Shown: in pieces, positions 7,224 through 16,409 of the stretch
Position numbering within the stretch: the stretch's first letter is position 1
How the letters are laid out: every line of letters begins with the position of its first letter
From: an uncultured Bacteroidales bacterium
Lineage (GTDB): Bacteria > Bacteroidota > Bacteroidia > Bacteroidales > UBA932
Length of the DNA stretch: 64,000 nucleotides
Direction: 5' to 3'
NCBI GenBank assembly: GCA_900321715.1
Contig: ONXC01000006.1
Span: 1-64,000, forward strand
The notes under the pieces: model-generated
Databases searched by the model: none
What the model was told of the DNA's origin: nothing
What the model saw: the letters and a program-made list of their open reading frames with translations, nothing else
Made by a program: the position numbers and the translations under genes

Positions 7224-8131
7224 AACCGGTAACCAAGCCCCACAGCAACGCTATTGCCAATTATTTCCGACAGCGTGAGGTAACTCACATCCAGCCGGAA
7301 ACCGGCGTATTGTACGCCCAGGCCAAGGCTTAGGTGGGAGGGGTAGACGGCGTTTTCTGACGCAATGCGGTAACCCACGCGGGCAAAGGCAAGGCGGTCA
7401 TAGGAGTACTCCATGCCAACGGAAATGGCATTGGTGCGGCTGTTAAGGTAATAGTTCTCGTCCAGCATAAACTCAATACCGTGCTTGGAACCAACACCAA
7501 GAACAAGATAATACGCCGCGGCGGCCACAATTGATGCGGGCTGGGGATAGGCGTTCCCGGAGGTATCCTTCACTTTTGAGCCGATATTTGCCACACCTGC
7601 GGTCAATGTAAGCCCCCAGACGGGAGCGAAAAACGCCATTGCATCAAGGCCGAAACCATTCTGGGAATGCCCCTGGAACATGTTTTCCTGAACATAACGG
7701 GCATTAACGCCAAGGCCCAGCCAGGGAAGAATCCGAGCGCCAAAGCCAGCGCCAATCTGGATCTCCGCCGGGCGAAATCCATCAAAATCCTTCTGCTCCA
7801 TCTGGTATACGCCGCCAAGGGACAGGCCGATATTCCCAATCCTGTACGCTCCTGCCAGATTGATTGCGTGCGCTGCACCAAGGGACGGGGCCCAGTACTG
7901 GTACCCGGCACCGAAATCGGCCGTATTGTTACTGAACGGAATTATGGCCGAATTTACGAACGAAGCATATGCCGTGCTCCCCACAGAGGCCGCTCCGGCA
8001 CCTGCCAGACCAGCCGCCCTGGGGTTTCTTTCAATACGTGTAAAAGTGAGAACTTCCTGCTGCTGAGCATATAAACTAAAGGAAAACAGTGCAAGCGCTG
8101 CTACCAGAAATATTTTCCCTACGTTTTTCAT
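7220..8131 (-). CDS. PorV/PorQ-type outer-membrane beta-barrel protein
   Basis: A 303-residue exported protein with a signal peptide (cleavage probably after SLYA, residue about 22). A long run of alternating amphipathic strands follows, ending in a C-terminal aromatic (GLGYRF), the usual outer-membrane insertion signal. The early motif NPRAAGLAGAGAASVGSTAYASFVN matches the PorV/PorQ family, which includes a type IX secretion component. Over the two named members the assignment is only at family level; PorQ is the better fit by length, and no other type IX gene is adjacent. The -7 box TATATTTG (8137-8144) is 5 nt from the ATG. Confidence 0.75.
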   Translation of the reverse strand: MKNVGKIFLVAALALFSFSLYAQQQEVLTFTRIERNPRAAGLAGAGAASVGSTAYASFVNSAIIPFSNNTADFGAGYQYWAPSLGAAHAINLAGAYRIGNIGLSLGGVYQMEQKDFDGFRPAEIQIGAGFGARILPWLGLGVNARYVQENMFQGHSQNGFGLDAMAFFAPVWGLTLTAGVANIGSKVKDTSGNAYPQPASIVAAAAYYLVLGVGSKHGIEFMLDENYYLNSRTNAISVGMEYSYDRLAFARVGYRIASENAVYPSHLSLGLGVQYAGFRLDVSYLTLSEIIGNSVAVGLGYRF

Positions 8132-8136
8132 ATCCG

Positions 8137-8144
8137 CAAATATA
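8137..8144 (-). promoter_or_regulatory. Promoter of the PorV/PorQ-type gene
   Basis: TATATTTG on the minus strand, 5 nt before the start codon at 8131. This spacing predicts a leaderless or nearly leaderless mRNA. Confidence 0.65.
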
Positions 8145-8176
8145 GCACTTTTTTTTGCGTTCTTTCAAAAAATAAC

Positions 8177-8184
8177 TATCTTTG
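8177..8184 (+). promoter_or_regulatory. Promoter of tRNA-Ser
   Basis: TATCTTTG is followed by CAGTCCCGTTTTTCGGG, whose CCCG/CGGG arms form a small hairpin at the very start of the transcript. The rRNA promoter is followed by the same CAGTCCCGTTT sequence. Confidence 0.7.
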
Positions 8185-8211
8185 CAGTCCCGTTTTTCGG
8201 GAGTTAAGTCT

Positions 8212-8299
8212 GGAGAGATGCTCGAGTGGCTTAAGAGGCACGCCTGGAAAGCGTGTATACGCCAAAAGCGTATCCCGAGTTCGAATCTCGGTCTCTCCG
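8212..8299 (+). tRNA. tRNA-Ser (anticodon GGA)
   Basis: An 88-nt class II tRNA. The acceptor arms are GGAGAGA and TCTCTCC with discriminator G. The anticodon loop lies in CGCCTGGAAAGCG, giving GGA. A long variable arm (TACGCC and its partner GGCGTA-like GCGTA) and a TTCGAAT T-loop are present. CCA is not encoded. Confidence 0.96.
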
Positions 8300-8303
8300 C
8301 CCT

Positions 8304-8332
8304 AAAAGGCCTGCCTAGTTGGCAGGCCTTTT
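8304..8332 (+). terminator. Intrinsic terminator of tRNA-Ser
   Basis: AAAAGGCCTGCC (8304-8315) and GGCAGGCCTTTT (8321-8332) form a perfect 12-bp stem with a 5-nt loop and a U-rich end. Confidence 0.88.
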
Positions 8333-8360
8333 GCGTCGGAGAGCCCCCCGTTATCCACGG

Positions 8361-8448
8361 TCTTAGTCACAAAATCCCTGCAAAACGTGACTAAGATTGT
8401 CTCCACTTACAATCTTAGTCAAGAAAACGGCCCATAACGTGACTTTGA
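8361..8448. repeat. Phased palindromic word array, family C
   Basis: Four 10-bp words alternate in orientation at exactly 26-bp steps: TCTTAGTCAC at 8361, GTGACTAAGA at 8387, TCTTAGTCA at 8413 and GTGACTTTGA (two mismatches) at 8439. It lies between the tRNA-Ser terminator and the stop of the convergent YdeI-like gene. The architecture parallels families A and B with an unrelated word. Confidence 0.85.
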
Positions 8449-8460
8449 TAGGCATAAGAC

Positions 8461-9036
8461 CTATTTCAACCTTCCAAAATCATCCCAGCCGGGGAACATT
8501 TTGGCATCGTGACAACTCTGGACGAACTTTTGAAGGGCCTTCTGGGCCTCTTCTTCACGGTTTGTCTGCCTATAGTGCTGAATGTAATCCACACGGATGC
8601 GACGGTATGTCTCAGGAAATGAGTTGTAGCCAGCCCAAGCCTTTTCATCGGCCTTAATTGCGTCAAGTACCCAATCTTCAAATACAAATTTAGAGGGGTC
8701 CAGGTCTGGGGCGACCGCCAGGCCTGCGGGTGTCATATCCCCTATCTTTACAAGACGACGGCAGCGGATAAGGTTTCTCTCACACCAATTGCTCCGCTTG
8801 CGGCGTGGCGTGAAATGCTGGACGGGCTTTCCGTCGTCGATTCTTTTCATCGTACTGTCTATCCAGCCAAAGCAGAGAGCAACCTCAACGGCATCAATAT
8901 ATCGCACCACTCCCGGACAGTCTTCCGCGGCCCGGTTCACCCGCAGCCAGAAATCACTGACTTTGTGGTGATTCTCCTGATACCACCGGTATAACTCTTC
9001 GCGGGTATGTATGTCAAGCAGGTTGGTTACGTCCAC
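8461..9036 (-). CDS. YdeI/OmpD-associated family protein
   Basis: A 191-residue soluble protein whose sequence (RELYRWYQENHHKVSDFWLR-type N-terminus, ALCFGWIDS, RRKRSNWCERN) matches the YdeI/OmdA family. Members have been linked to bacteriocin or peptide protection, but the biochemical role is unclear. The start appears to be GTG at 9036, because no ATG precedes the conserved region. This GTG shares one base with the TAG stop of the upstream lipoprotein gene, suggesting translational coupling. No signal peptide is visible, so it is probably cytoplasmic. It is the last gene of the minus-strand run that begins at folC. Confidence 0.75.
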   Translation of the reverse strand: MDVTNLLDIHTREELYRWYQENHHKVSDFWLRVNRAAEDCPGVVRYIDAVEVALCFGWIDSTMKRIDDGKPVQHFTPRRKRSNWCERNLIRCRRLVKIGDMTPAGLAVAPDLDPSKFVFEDWVLDAIKADEKAWAGYNSFPETYRRIRVDYIQHYRQTNREEEAQKALQKFVQSCHDAKMFPGWDDFGRLK

Positions 9037-10256
9037 TACTGGATGTACTTTGTGATGAGGCGCACGATGAGGCCCTGGAGGGACTCTACCTGGTACTCGC
9101 CAACGGAAGCCTCAATGTGTTCTCCGCCCACGCCGCTGTCGTTGGTGAGGAAGACGTATGTGCCATTTGTGAGGATGGCGAACTGCCTGCACATGAACTC
9201 ACAGTCCTTCTCATAGGAGCTGCAGAAAACAGGGATGATCTTGATGCCCTTGGCGGCATACTGCCTTACGGAATTCTGGAGGCTCTCTATCACGCCCTGG
9301 TGATCCTTATGCGCAGGGGCGTCAAGGACGATGAAAGCCAGCTTTGAATAGGCCGAATTATGCCACTGAAGCTGCGTGAGGCCCACTTCCAGGGCCGTGT
9401 GGACGGCCTCCGGAGTATCTCCGCCGCCATCGGCATACTGCTGTCCGATAAATTGAACTGTGGAGGCAATATCAGTTGTGAAGGGAGAGAACCTTGTGAG
9501 ATATTCATCGCCATCGGCATCCCTGTAGAAGACCGTTCCGGTTAAGATGGTGCGCTCCGTCTCCATAAGGGCCACCTTGTCCAGGATGAGCCTGAGGTCA
9601 CTCTTAAGGAAATCTATTTCATCGGCCATCGAGCCGGTTGCATCCACTATGAAAGCAATGTCCACCGTATTGCTGAGAGACTCATTAGCCGCTACGGTGT
9701 ATTCATTCACAACCGGAGACGTGGCGTCCCAGGCCCAGAGTTCGGGTGCATTCTGCTGCTCTACGCCATTAATCACCACGCGGGTATCGGCCACGGAAAC
9801 CGTGCTCTGAACATCTGTGGCGCCAATCCAGAGATTGGCTTCTCCCTTGTTGTCAGTTACTGCTTCCCAGCAGCACTCACTCCCCTTCATCAGCTTCACG
9901 GGAAGGCATTTCACGGGGTTGCCATTGGCGTCTACCGTTTTGATTGCAACACGTTTTGCAGTGTTGAATCCCCAGTAGCCATTATAAACGGAATAGTCTC
10001 CGGTCATAATTTTACCCCAGAAATCCCAGTGAAGGAGGTCGTTCCATTCAGCTGCGGTGATAACACCGGGCTCTGCTTCAAAGCCGCCCTGGCCTCCGCC
10101 GTTGCCTTCTCCGCCGCCATAAGCTCCATCAGGAGCGGAAACACCACCCATATCGTAATCGGCCTCTTTGGAAGCGCTGATAGCTCCCTTAGGTTTTGAG
10201 CAGGCCACGGCCACCAGCCCCAGCACTGCCATTATTGCAATGATACGTGTCTTCAT
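9036..10256 (-). CDS. Lipoprotein with von Willebrand factor A domain
   Basis: A 406-residue lipoprotein (MKTRIIAIM..., lipobox VACS). A glycine-rich spacer (about residues 40-60) is followed by a middle region resembling a carboxypeptidase-regulatory-like beta-sandwich. A VWA domain follows from about residue 190, with the MIDAS motif DATGSM near residue 200. VWA domains bind a divalent metal and mediate protein contacts. Its partner is unknown, but the alpha-2-macroglobulin and esterase genes upstream in the same direction suggest an envelope-surface module. The upstream in-frame ATG at 10295 is rejected because it precedes the signal peptide by 13 residues. There is a 53-bp gap to the esterase gene. 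Confidence 0.85.
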   Translation of the reverse strand: MKTRIIAIMAVLGLVAVACSKPKGAISASKEADYDMGGVSAPDGAYGGGEGNGGGQGGFEAEPGVITAAEWNDLLHWDFWGKIMTGDYSVYNGYWGFNTAKRVAIKTVDANGNPVKCLPVKLMKGSECCWEAVTDNKGEANLWIGATDVQSTVSVADTRVVINGVEQQNAPELWAWDATSPVVNEYTVAANESLSNTVDIAFIVDATGSMADEIDFLKSDLRLILDKVALMETERTILTGTVFYRDADGDEYLTRFSPFTTDIASTVQFIGQQYADGGGDTPEAVHTALEVGLTQLQWHNSAYSKLAFIVLDAPAHKDHQGVIESLQNSVRQYAAKGIKIIPVFCSSYEKDCEFMCRQFAILTNGTYVFLTNDSGVGGEHIEASVGEYQVESLQGLIVRLITKYIQ

Positions 10257-10309
10257 ACTACTAAATAGATGCAAATTAGGGCTGTTACGTGGCATGAGAA
10301 AGGCCGATT

Positions 10310-11203
10310 TTAATAGATATCGTCAAGGGAAATGTTACCCCAGGTGGGAAGGGAAGGATCGTCGATGGTGGCGTCAATGAAGCGGGGCGTACCCTTCTCT
10401 ACGTCATTCTGGAGGAAGGAGAGCACCTGGGGCCAGGCCACAAGCATGTATGCGGCAATGTCGTGGGTGCGGTCCTCATACCTGTATATGGTGTGGGGGT
10501 ACTCCTTGAGGGCAAGTTTACGGGCAATGTAGTCGCTGCCCCATATGCCGCGCCCGAAGGCGGCGAAGGACTTGTAATTCACCGCTTGGTCCGCCGTACC
10601 GTGAAGCATTAGGATGGGGCACGGCTGCTTCTTGAACTTGGGAGCGCCGCTTGTGCTGATGATTGCACCGGCAAAACTCATGACGCCCTTGAAATTGAAG
10701 TCCGGGATATCACATTTACCGCTTATGATGGCATATTCCGACGCCAGTGAAATGATGGCTCCGGCGGAATTTCCTGCAACAACAAGGTTATCCGTGTCTA
10801 TCCCAAGTTCAGGGTGCTCCCTAAGGTAAGCAACCGCAGAGAAGACATCCTCAACGCCCACTTCTTGAGCGTAATAAAACGCCTTGGAGGCCTTGAAGGC
10901 ACCTGAGAGGCCGTTTCCAACCTTAACGCCCTTCATTCCCAGCCTGTAATCCACGGCCACAACGGGATAGCCGTTCTCCGTGAGTTTGTTGTAGAATTCC
11001 ACAAGGTATTTGTCATTGCGGGCGCCGGAAATAAAGCCGCCGCCAAAGACAAACATCACGGCGGGCTTTCCCTGAGCCGCCTCTGCTGGCCGATAAATAT
11101 CCAGCTTCAGCTCACAGGTATCCCTCTGGGCAAAAGTGTAGGTTTCCTGGGCACGGGCCGTAAGGCCTGCAAGAAGTGCGACAACTATTAATAAACGCTT
11201 CAT
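10310..11203 (-). CDS. Exported alpha/beta-hydrolase (esterase family)
   Basis: A 297-residue secreted hydrolase with a short signal peptide (cleaved near TARAQ). It has the hormone-sensitive-lipase/carboxylesterase fold: the oxyanion segment FGGGFISG near residue 54, the nucleophile elbow GNSAG with the catalytic Ser near residue 148, an Asp in HGTAD near residue 207 and a His in RTHD near residue 253. It likely cleaves ester bonds of small molecules or acetylated glycans in the periplasm; the substrate is unknown. Its ATG overlaps the stop of the alpha-2-macroglobulin gene (ATGA), so the two are translationally coupled. Confidence 0.87.
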   Translation of the reverse strand: MKRLLIVVALLAGLTARAQETYTFAQRDTCELKLDIYRPAEAAQGKPAVMFVFGGGFISGARNDKYLVEFYNKLTENGYPVVAVDYRLGMKGVKVGNGLSGAFKASKAFYYAQEVGVEDVFSAVAYLREHPELGIDTDNLVVAGNSAGAIISLASEYAIISGKCDIPDFNFKGVMSFAGAIISTSGAPKFKKQPCPILMLHGTADQAVNYKSFAAFGRGIWGSDYIARKLALKEYPHTIYRYEDRTHDIAAYMLVAWPQVLSFLQNDVEKGTPRFIDATIDDPSLPTWGNISLDDIY

Positions 11204-14200
11204 AATGAAGATTCTAAGGGTTTTCTGTATTCAGTATTTGCCCTGTAATGAGGGGCGTAAAGGGACTCAATCACGGTAACGGGAGCCTGGAATGAGCCGG
11301 CGCGGGTAACAAAGAACTCCTCTGAGAGTTCGGTCTTTTCCTCCGGGTAGGAGTCAAAGTAGTATTCCGTGGCCGATGCCTTCACATTGCGGTAGCCCTG
11401 AGGCGTGAATCCCCACACGAAGCCGCTTCTGAGCGGACGGATGAAGCCGTATCCGATGTGTCCGGAAAGCTGCTGGACAGGGTTCAGGGAGGCTTCACGG
11501 CCGGCCGTCACCTTCACGAAGGAGCGGTTCTCCCCGTTCCAGATCTTGTACACAATGCGGATCTTATCTCCAACCTTCACGGGGTCTCCGGGCTGGATCT
11601 CTTTGTCGTCCAGGAAGAAGCGGCGCTCAATGGTAAAACCGTTTCCAGCAGCCTTGATGTCCTTGAACGGAGCTTTGTAAGTAGCCGACAGCGCCAGCAC
11701 CTTTGTATCCAGAACGGCCTTGGAGCCATCCAGGATGGCGGTAATAGCATCAATAAAGGCAGGCTCCGTATCCCACTTCTGGGTCTCTTTCTGGAGCATC
11801 AGCCACAGACGGATACCGTCTGCCACAGCCGAAGGGGACACCTCTTCCGGAGCATTTGCCCGGACAGGGTTGCGAAGCAACGCGGAGGAAGAGGTGTTCC
11901 CTTCGGCCGCAAGAAGATCGCAGAGGAGGGCGTGGGCGTAGGCCTCGCTCTCAAGAAGGCCCCTCCACGGCATAACGGCATTGGGATAGTACCAACCGCC
12001 GTCACGGTGCTCTACGGCGTATTCAAGAAGGGACGCAACATCGGCCTTGAGGGATTTCTGGATTTTGGCCGATGCAAAGGAAATACCCCAGGCCTTGGCA
12101 AGGGCAATGCCGCCGTCCCTCTCAAGAAGGTTCCTGAGGGTGAGGAGCCTCCTGGCCTTGGAAAGGATCTGGCCCTTGAGGCCACGGCCTTCCTTGGCAG
12201 AAGGCGTGAGATAGCTCTTGGCATCCTTCTTAAAGGCATCCCAGCGCTTCTTTTCACTTTGTGAAACGGCCTTTTCAGTGAAAGGAACGGATGCGTACAT
12301 GGCGCGGACGTGCATATACTGGGCATCCGAGAGCCAGCCGCACCAGTAGGGACGGACATCTCCAAACTGATTGGCATCCAGATATTTGACGGAAGAAGTC
12401 ACATCCGGAACTTCAAACCCGCGGTCACGGAGCTTTGCAAAGCGCTCCAGCATCACGGCGGTAATCACCGGCGACGATGTCATACCCTCAAACCATCCGA
12501 ATCCGCCGTCGGAGTTACGGCAGGCCATTATCTTAGTGATAAGGTCCTCAACAGAGGAAGAGGCGCTTTCTTCCTCTGTCATAAGCCTATTGGCCATGAG
12601 CTGCACGTACCAGGCCTCGGAGAGGGAGAGGACGTCGTTGCCCTGAGGTTCAACGTGTGACGGGATGGCGTCCTTCACCATATCAAGGACGGTGATTTCC
12701 TTAAGGATTGCTGCTGAACCGGGGACGTTCACAAAGCGGGAACGGAGTTCCTTCAGGAGCGCCTCGCGGTCTTCCCCGGCGTGTAGCACGGCAGAGTGGG
12801 CCTCGGTGAGCTCCTGCGCTGCAGGGTATACGGGCACGGTTACGCGGACTGCGTCAGAGAATTCGGAAGCGATGAAGGCGGCGGTGAAGGTGAGATCCCC
12901 GGTCTGATCGGGAATCCTCACATTTATCACCTTAGTCAAAGTTTCCCCGGCGGGAACGGTGACGGGCACCTGTGCGCTGCCGCCTTCCCACTGGAGGGCT
13001 ATTACGCCGGAAACGGGAGCATCGGCCACGGAAGAAACCGTGATTGCGGCATCCCAGACGTCTCCTTCATAGAGGAAACGGGGCTCCTGCATGGCAACCT
13101 TTACGGGGAGGCTCACCACCATCTCTCCCTCCGCAATGGCATTTCTCATTGCAGGGTCATGCGCGTACACGCGTACATAATAGGTAGAGAGTTTGTCGGA
13201 GGTGCGGAAGCTGAAAGTGAGCGTTCCGTCCCCGGCCGATACAAGGTGAGGCTGGAAGGTAAGCGCCTGGAGGAATTCGCTGCGGATGGCAACGTCCTCA
13301 GGGATACCGGCCCCCTCCATGGCTTCATCGGCCGCCATTTCATACTGGACAGACTCTTCCATCTCTGCCATGGCGGGCGCAGCATCTAGCATCACGGCGG
13401 CATTCTTGTTACGGGCCATCAGGACGCCCTTGGTGCTGCCATAGGCCACGAAGCGCGGGTCATCGTCATAATAATCGGAGCCGTTTCCAACGCTGCCGCA
13501 GGCGGACTGGACGTACACCATCGGCACAGAATAATCACTCTGGTTCACCTGAGACCAGTAATTGCGCGCAATGGCGTCCATACTCTTGTCCCAGGCTGCG
13601 GCAAGGGCCTCTACGCCGGGTTCCGTCCTGAGGGTAAAGGTGTATTCCCTGCCGGGATAGGCCTTGTCACGGAAACTTGTGAAAGTGAGCGGCAGGGCAA
13701 GTTTTGTGACGCTCCTGCGGTACTGGCGCTCATAGCTTACGGACTTTCCGTGGAGGAAGTAGAACACCTGAAGGCGCACGGCATCCGGCCAGGACTCCTT
13801 ATAATCCAGGCCGATATCCATGAGCCGTCCGTCCTTTGCGATATGGCGGCTTGTCTGAAGGACCTCGCTGTCCTTGCCGTAGACGGTGGCAATGGCCCAG
13901 GCGTCGCCATCGGCCGATCCAATCACGGCCTCTATGCGGCTATCCACAGTGGAAGGGCCGCCGATGAAAAGGCGGGAGCCGTCAACCATAAGTTCTTTTT
14001 CTCCGGGAAGGAGCACAAGGACCTTTACTTCCTCGGTTTCCTTAACCTCCTTTCCGTCCTGGAGTTCTGCCTTGACCGTTGCCTTGAGGGTATACAGGCC
14101 GCTCTTTTTGACGGGGAGCCTGACTTCCTCTCCGGAAGGGACCACGCCGCCCTGCCCGGCAAGGTCGTAGGTCACTTCCAGCGGCACGGGGTTGCCCTGG

Positions 14201-16383
14201 GCGTCCTGGGCCTGGAACTTTGCACGGATTTCGTTGGCGCGGACAACATGGCGGGGTTCCCTTCTCCAGCGCCAGCCCTGTCCGGAGTCTCCGGGAAGGA
14301 TGAATTCCGCGTCCTCGGTGCCAAGGACGCTGATACTTACGCCTAGGCTGTCACCCACATAGAAGCCGTCAGTGAAGGAGAGGGTCTCTCCGGTAGCGTC
14401 TATGACAGTGACCTCTGCGTGGTAATAGCCTTCCTCGTTTGCGGGGACATTGAAGCGGAAGATTCCATCGGCCTCAAGGGGAAGCTCCTCCTCAAGGATG
14501 GTTTTCTCCGACCAGTAATTCACCTTGATGCGCACGCGGGCGCCGGAAAGACCGTGGCCTGAGTAGCTTGTGACCTTGCCGCTTACGGGCACTTTGGAGC
14601 CCACCATGTATAGCTCAGTGCGGCTGTCAAAGCTTAGGTCGAAGGTAGGGAGCACGAATTCGTCTACCCTGAAACTGTCGCAGGCAAGGACGTCCTTTGT
14701 GGAAACGTCCACTATCTCAATGCGGAAATATCCATTCCTGAGGCCCCTGGGGAGGGTAAAGCCGCCGCTTGCAGAGCCAAAGTCACCTGTTATGAGCCTT
14801 TTTGTCTCAAGGCGGTTACTCTCAGAGTCATAGAGGGTGACATCCAGTTTCCGGCCCTTGCATACGTTCATCTTGAGCATGGGGTCTCCCTGGAACACCA
14901 CGGCCTTGAACTGGAGGGAATCTCCGGGATTGTAGGCGCCGCGGTCCCTGTATACGTTGCATCTTATGCCTGTGCGAGGGATATACGTAACGGCATCCCT
15001 TACAATACCCACGGGGCGGGAGCGGCGGTCTCCGCTCACGGCAACGTAGGTATAATACGTCCTTGGATGGGCGTTGATGGCCTTTTCAAGGGCCTGGGGT
15101 ATGAGAGTGAAGCCGTCCAGCTTAAGGGTGGCGCGCGCGGCCTCCGTGTCTCCCTTCATAAGGAGGAGTGTCACCTTGGAGAGGGGTTTTCCGGAGTCGT
15201 AATCGGCCACATAAACCTTGCGGCCCTCTGCGTCCGTGCGGGTGGCAATGGAGAGGGTGTACTGGTCAAATGTATCTGAGGCCGATATTTTCCCGTTCAC
15301 GGCCTCTGCCCTGTAACTGCCGTCCGGGAGGCCGGGAAGGGCCAGGCGCACGGTGTCACGCACATAGAAACTGCCGGTTGGATTCTTGGCATTCCAGGTG
15401 GTCACTACGGTTTTGCCTTTGTAGAGCTTTACCGTGGCCGATGGAAGGTTACGGAAAAGGACCGTTATGGCGTCCTTGTCTATACTTAACCCCAGATCCT
15501 CTGAGGTAAGGCGGTAGCCGATACTGGTGACAGCAGAGTATCTTGACGCTATCTTCCATTCCTTATTGCGGAAGGAGGTGCGGCGGATTTCAAACTCCTT
15601 GCATCTTTCATAAAGGGCCTTATACTGGGCCGATGTAGAGGCCTTGTTATCGTCCAGTTCCGCCACGTCCATACCCAGGAGGTCTCCTTCAGGGAAAATA
15701 GCCAGGGCAGTGCCCTTGTAGGCATCCTGGAACTCTTTCAGGGCGGCCCGCTTCTGAGACCTTTCCTGAACGGAGTTGTATTTCCTACCAAGAAGATAAT
15801 ACTTAAGGGCTCCCTCCTGGGGGTATTTCCCTTCAACCATCTTCTCCAGGGACTTCACAACGGGCTCTGAATACCTGCCGTTAAGGAGGCGCCAGTGCGC
15901 CCACTCCTCATCCGACTCCACAAACTGAGTTAGAGCGGCGTTCAGAAATCCTGTCATTCCGCGGTGAAGGGCAGGATTATTGCCCTCCAGAGGGTTCTCT
16001 TGGATGTATTTCCACAGTTCATCATGGCTTACGCCCTTCCACTCGTCCATCCAGAGGAAGGTGATAATGGGCTCATTGAACTCCTCCACTTCCTTTGCAA
16101 GGGCTTCACGGAGAGAGTCCCTCTTCTTCCAGTCACGGCGCTGGACTACGCTCACGTACTGCGTTGCAGCATCCCAGAAGTCTACCGGGAGGCGTTTTTC
16201 CATGGCCTCCTTCTTGATCTGTTCCAGGATGGAGGCTTCCTTTTTCGGTAAATCGGCCTTGGAGGCTTCTTCGTACTGCTTCCAGAGGGCAGTCAGGGTG
16301 TGACCGTCTTCAGACATAGGCGCCGCAATTATTGCTCCGGCCCCCGTGAGGGCGGCGAGCAGGGATAATAGTATTCGTTTCAT
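11200..16383 (-). CDS. Alpha-2-macroglobulin family protein, thioester motif absent
   Basis: A 1727-residue exported protein. Start set at the ATG at 16383 (signal MKRILLSLLAALTGAGAIIA) rather than 16401. The N-terminal ~300 residues are helical. A chain of macroglobulin-like beta domains follows, with the MG2-type segment YRDRGAYNPGDSLQFKAVVF, an alpha-2-macroglobulin domain near ALTFQPHLVSAGDGTLTFSF, and a C-terminal helical thioester-like domain (SDGGFGWFEGM). Family members trap proteases in the periplasm. The CxEQ thioester expected before the helical domain is missing: the equivalent stretch reads SHVEPQGNDVLSLSEAW. It follows folC by 26 nt and is coupled to the esterase downstream. Confidence 0.88.
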   Translation of the reverse strand: MKRILLSLLAALTGAGAIIAAPMSEDGHTLTALWKQYEEASKADLPKKEASILEQIKKEAMEKRLPVDFWDAATQYVSVVQRRDWKKRDSLREALAKEVEEFNEPIITFLWMDEWKGVSHDELWKYIQENPLEGNNPALHRGMTGFLNAALTQFVESDEEWAHWRLLNGRYSEPVVKSLEKMVEGKYPQEGALKYYLLGRKYNSVQERSQKRAALKEFQDAYKGTALAIFPEGDLLGMDVAELDDNKASTSAQYKALYERCKEFEIRRTSFRNKEWKIASRYSAVTSIGYRLTSEDLGLSIDKDAITVLFRNLPSATVKLYKGKTVVTTWNAKNPTGSFYVRDTVRLALPGLPDGSYRAEAVNGKISASDTFDQYTLSIATRTDAEGRKVYVADYDSGKPLSKVTLLLMKGDTEAARATLKLDGFTLIPQALEKAINAHPRTYYTYVAVSGDRRSRPVGIVRDAVTYIPRTGIRCNVYRDRGAYNPGDSLQFKAVVFQGDPMLKMNVCKGRKLDVTLYDSESNRLETKRLITGDFGSASGGFTLPRGLRNGYFRIEIVDVSTKDVLACDSFRVDEFVLPTFDLSFDSRTELYMVGSKVPVSGKVTSYSGHGLSGARVRIKVNYWSEKTILEEELPLEADGIFRFNVPANEEGYYHAEVTVIDATGETLSFTDGFYVGDSLGVSISVLGTEDAEFILPGDSGQGWRWRREPRHVVRANEIRAKFQAQDAQGNPVPLEVTYDLAGQGGVVPSGEEVRLPVKKSGLYTLKATVKAELQDGKEVKETEEVKVLVLLPGEKELMVDGSRLFIGGPSTVDSRIEAVIGSADGDAWAIATVYGKDSEVLQTSRHIAKDGRLMDIGLDYKESWPDAVRLQVFYFLHGKSVSYERQYRRSVTKLALPLTFTSFRDKAYPGREYTFTLRTEPGVEALAAAWDKSMDAIARNYWSQVNQSDYSVPMVYVQSACGSVGNGSDYYDDDPRFVAYGSTKGVLMARNKNAAVMLDAAPAMAEMEESVQYEMAADEAMEGAGIPEDVAIRSEFLQALTFQPHLVSAGDGTLTFSFRTSDKLSTYYVRVYAHDPAMRNAIAEGEMVVSLPVKVAMQEPRFLYEGDVWDAAITVSSVADAPVSGVIALQWEGGSAQVPVTVPAGETLTKVINVRIPDQTGDLTFTAAFIASEFSDAVRVTVPVYPAAQELTEAHSAVLHAGEDREALLKELRSRFVNVPGSAAILKEITVLDMVKDAIPSHVEPQGNDVLSLSEAWYVQLMANRLMTEEESASSSVEDLITKIMACRNSDGGFGWFEGMTSSPVITAVMLERFAKLRDRGFEVPDVTSSVKYLDANQFGDVRPYWCGWLSDAQYMHVRAMYASVPFTEKAVSQSEKKRWDAFKKDAKSYLTPSAKEGRGLKGQILSKARRLLTLRNLLERDGGIALAKAWGISFASAKIQKSLKADVASLLEYAVEHRDGGWYYPNAVMPWRGLLESEAYAHALLCDLLAAEGNTSSSALLRNPVRANAPEEVSPSAVADGIRLWLMLQKETQKWDTEPAFIDAITAILDGSKAVLDTKVLALSATYKAPFKDIKAAGNGFTIERRFFLDDKEIQPGDPVKVGDKIRIVYKIWNGENRSFVKVTAGREASLNPVQQLSGHIGYGFIRPLRSGFVWGFTPQGYRNVKASATEYYFDSYPEEKTELSEEFFVTRAGSFQAPVTVIESLYAPHYRANTEYRKPLESSL

Positions 16384-16409
16384 ATCTTGAGTCCATTTCA
16401 AGAATTGTG

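Noticed and set aside
11458..12264. 268-codon ORF on the plus strand
   Set aside because: Antisense shadow of the alpha-2-macroglobulin gene.
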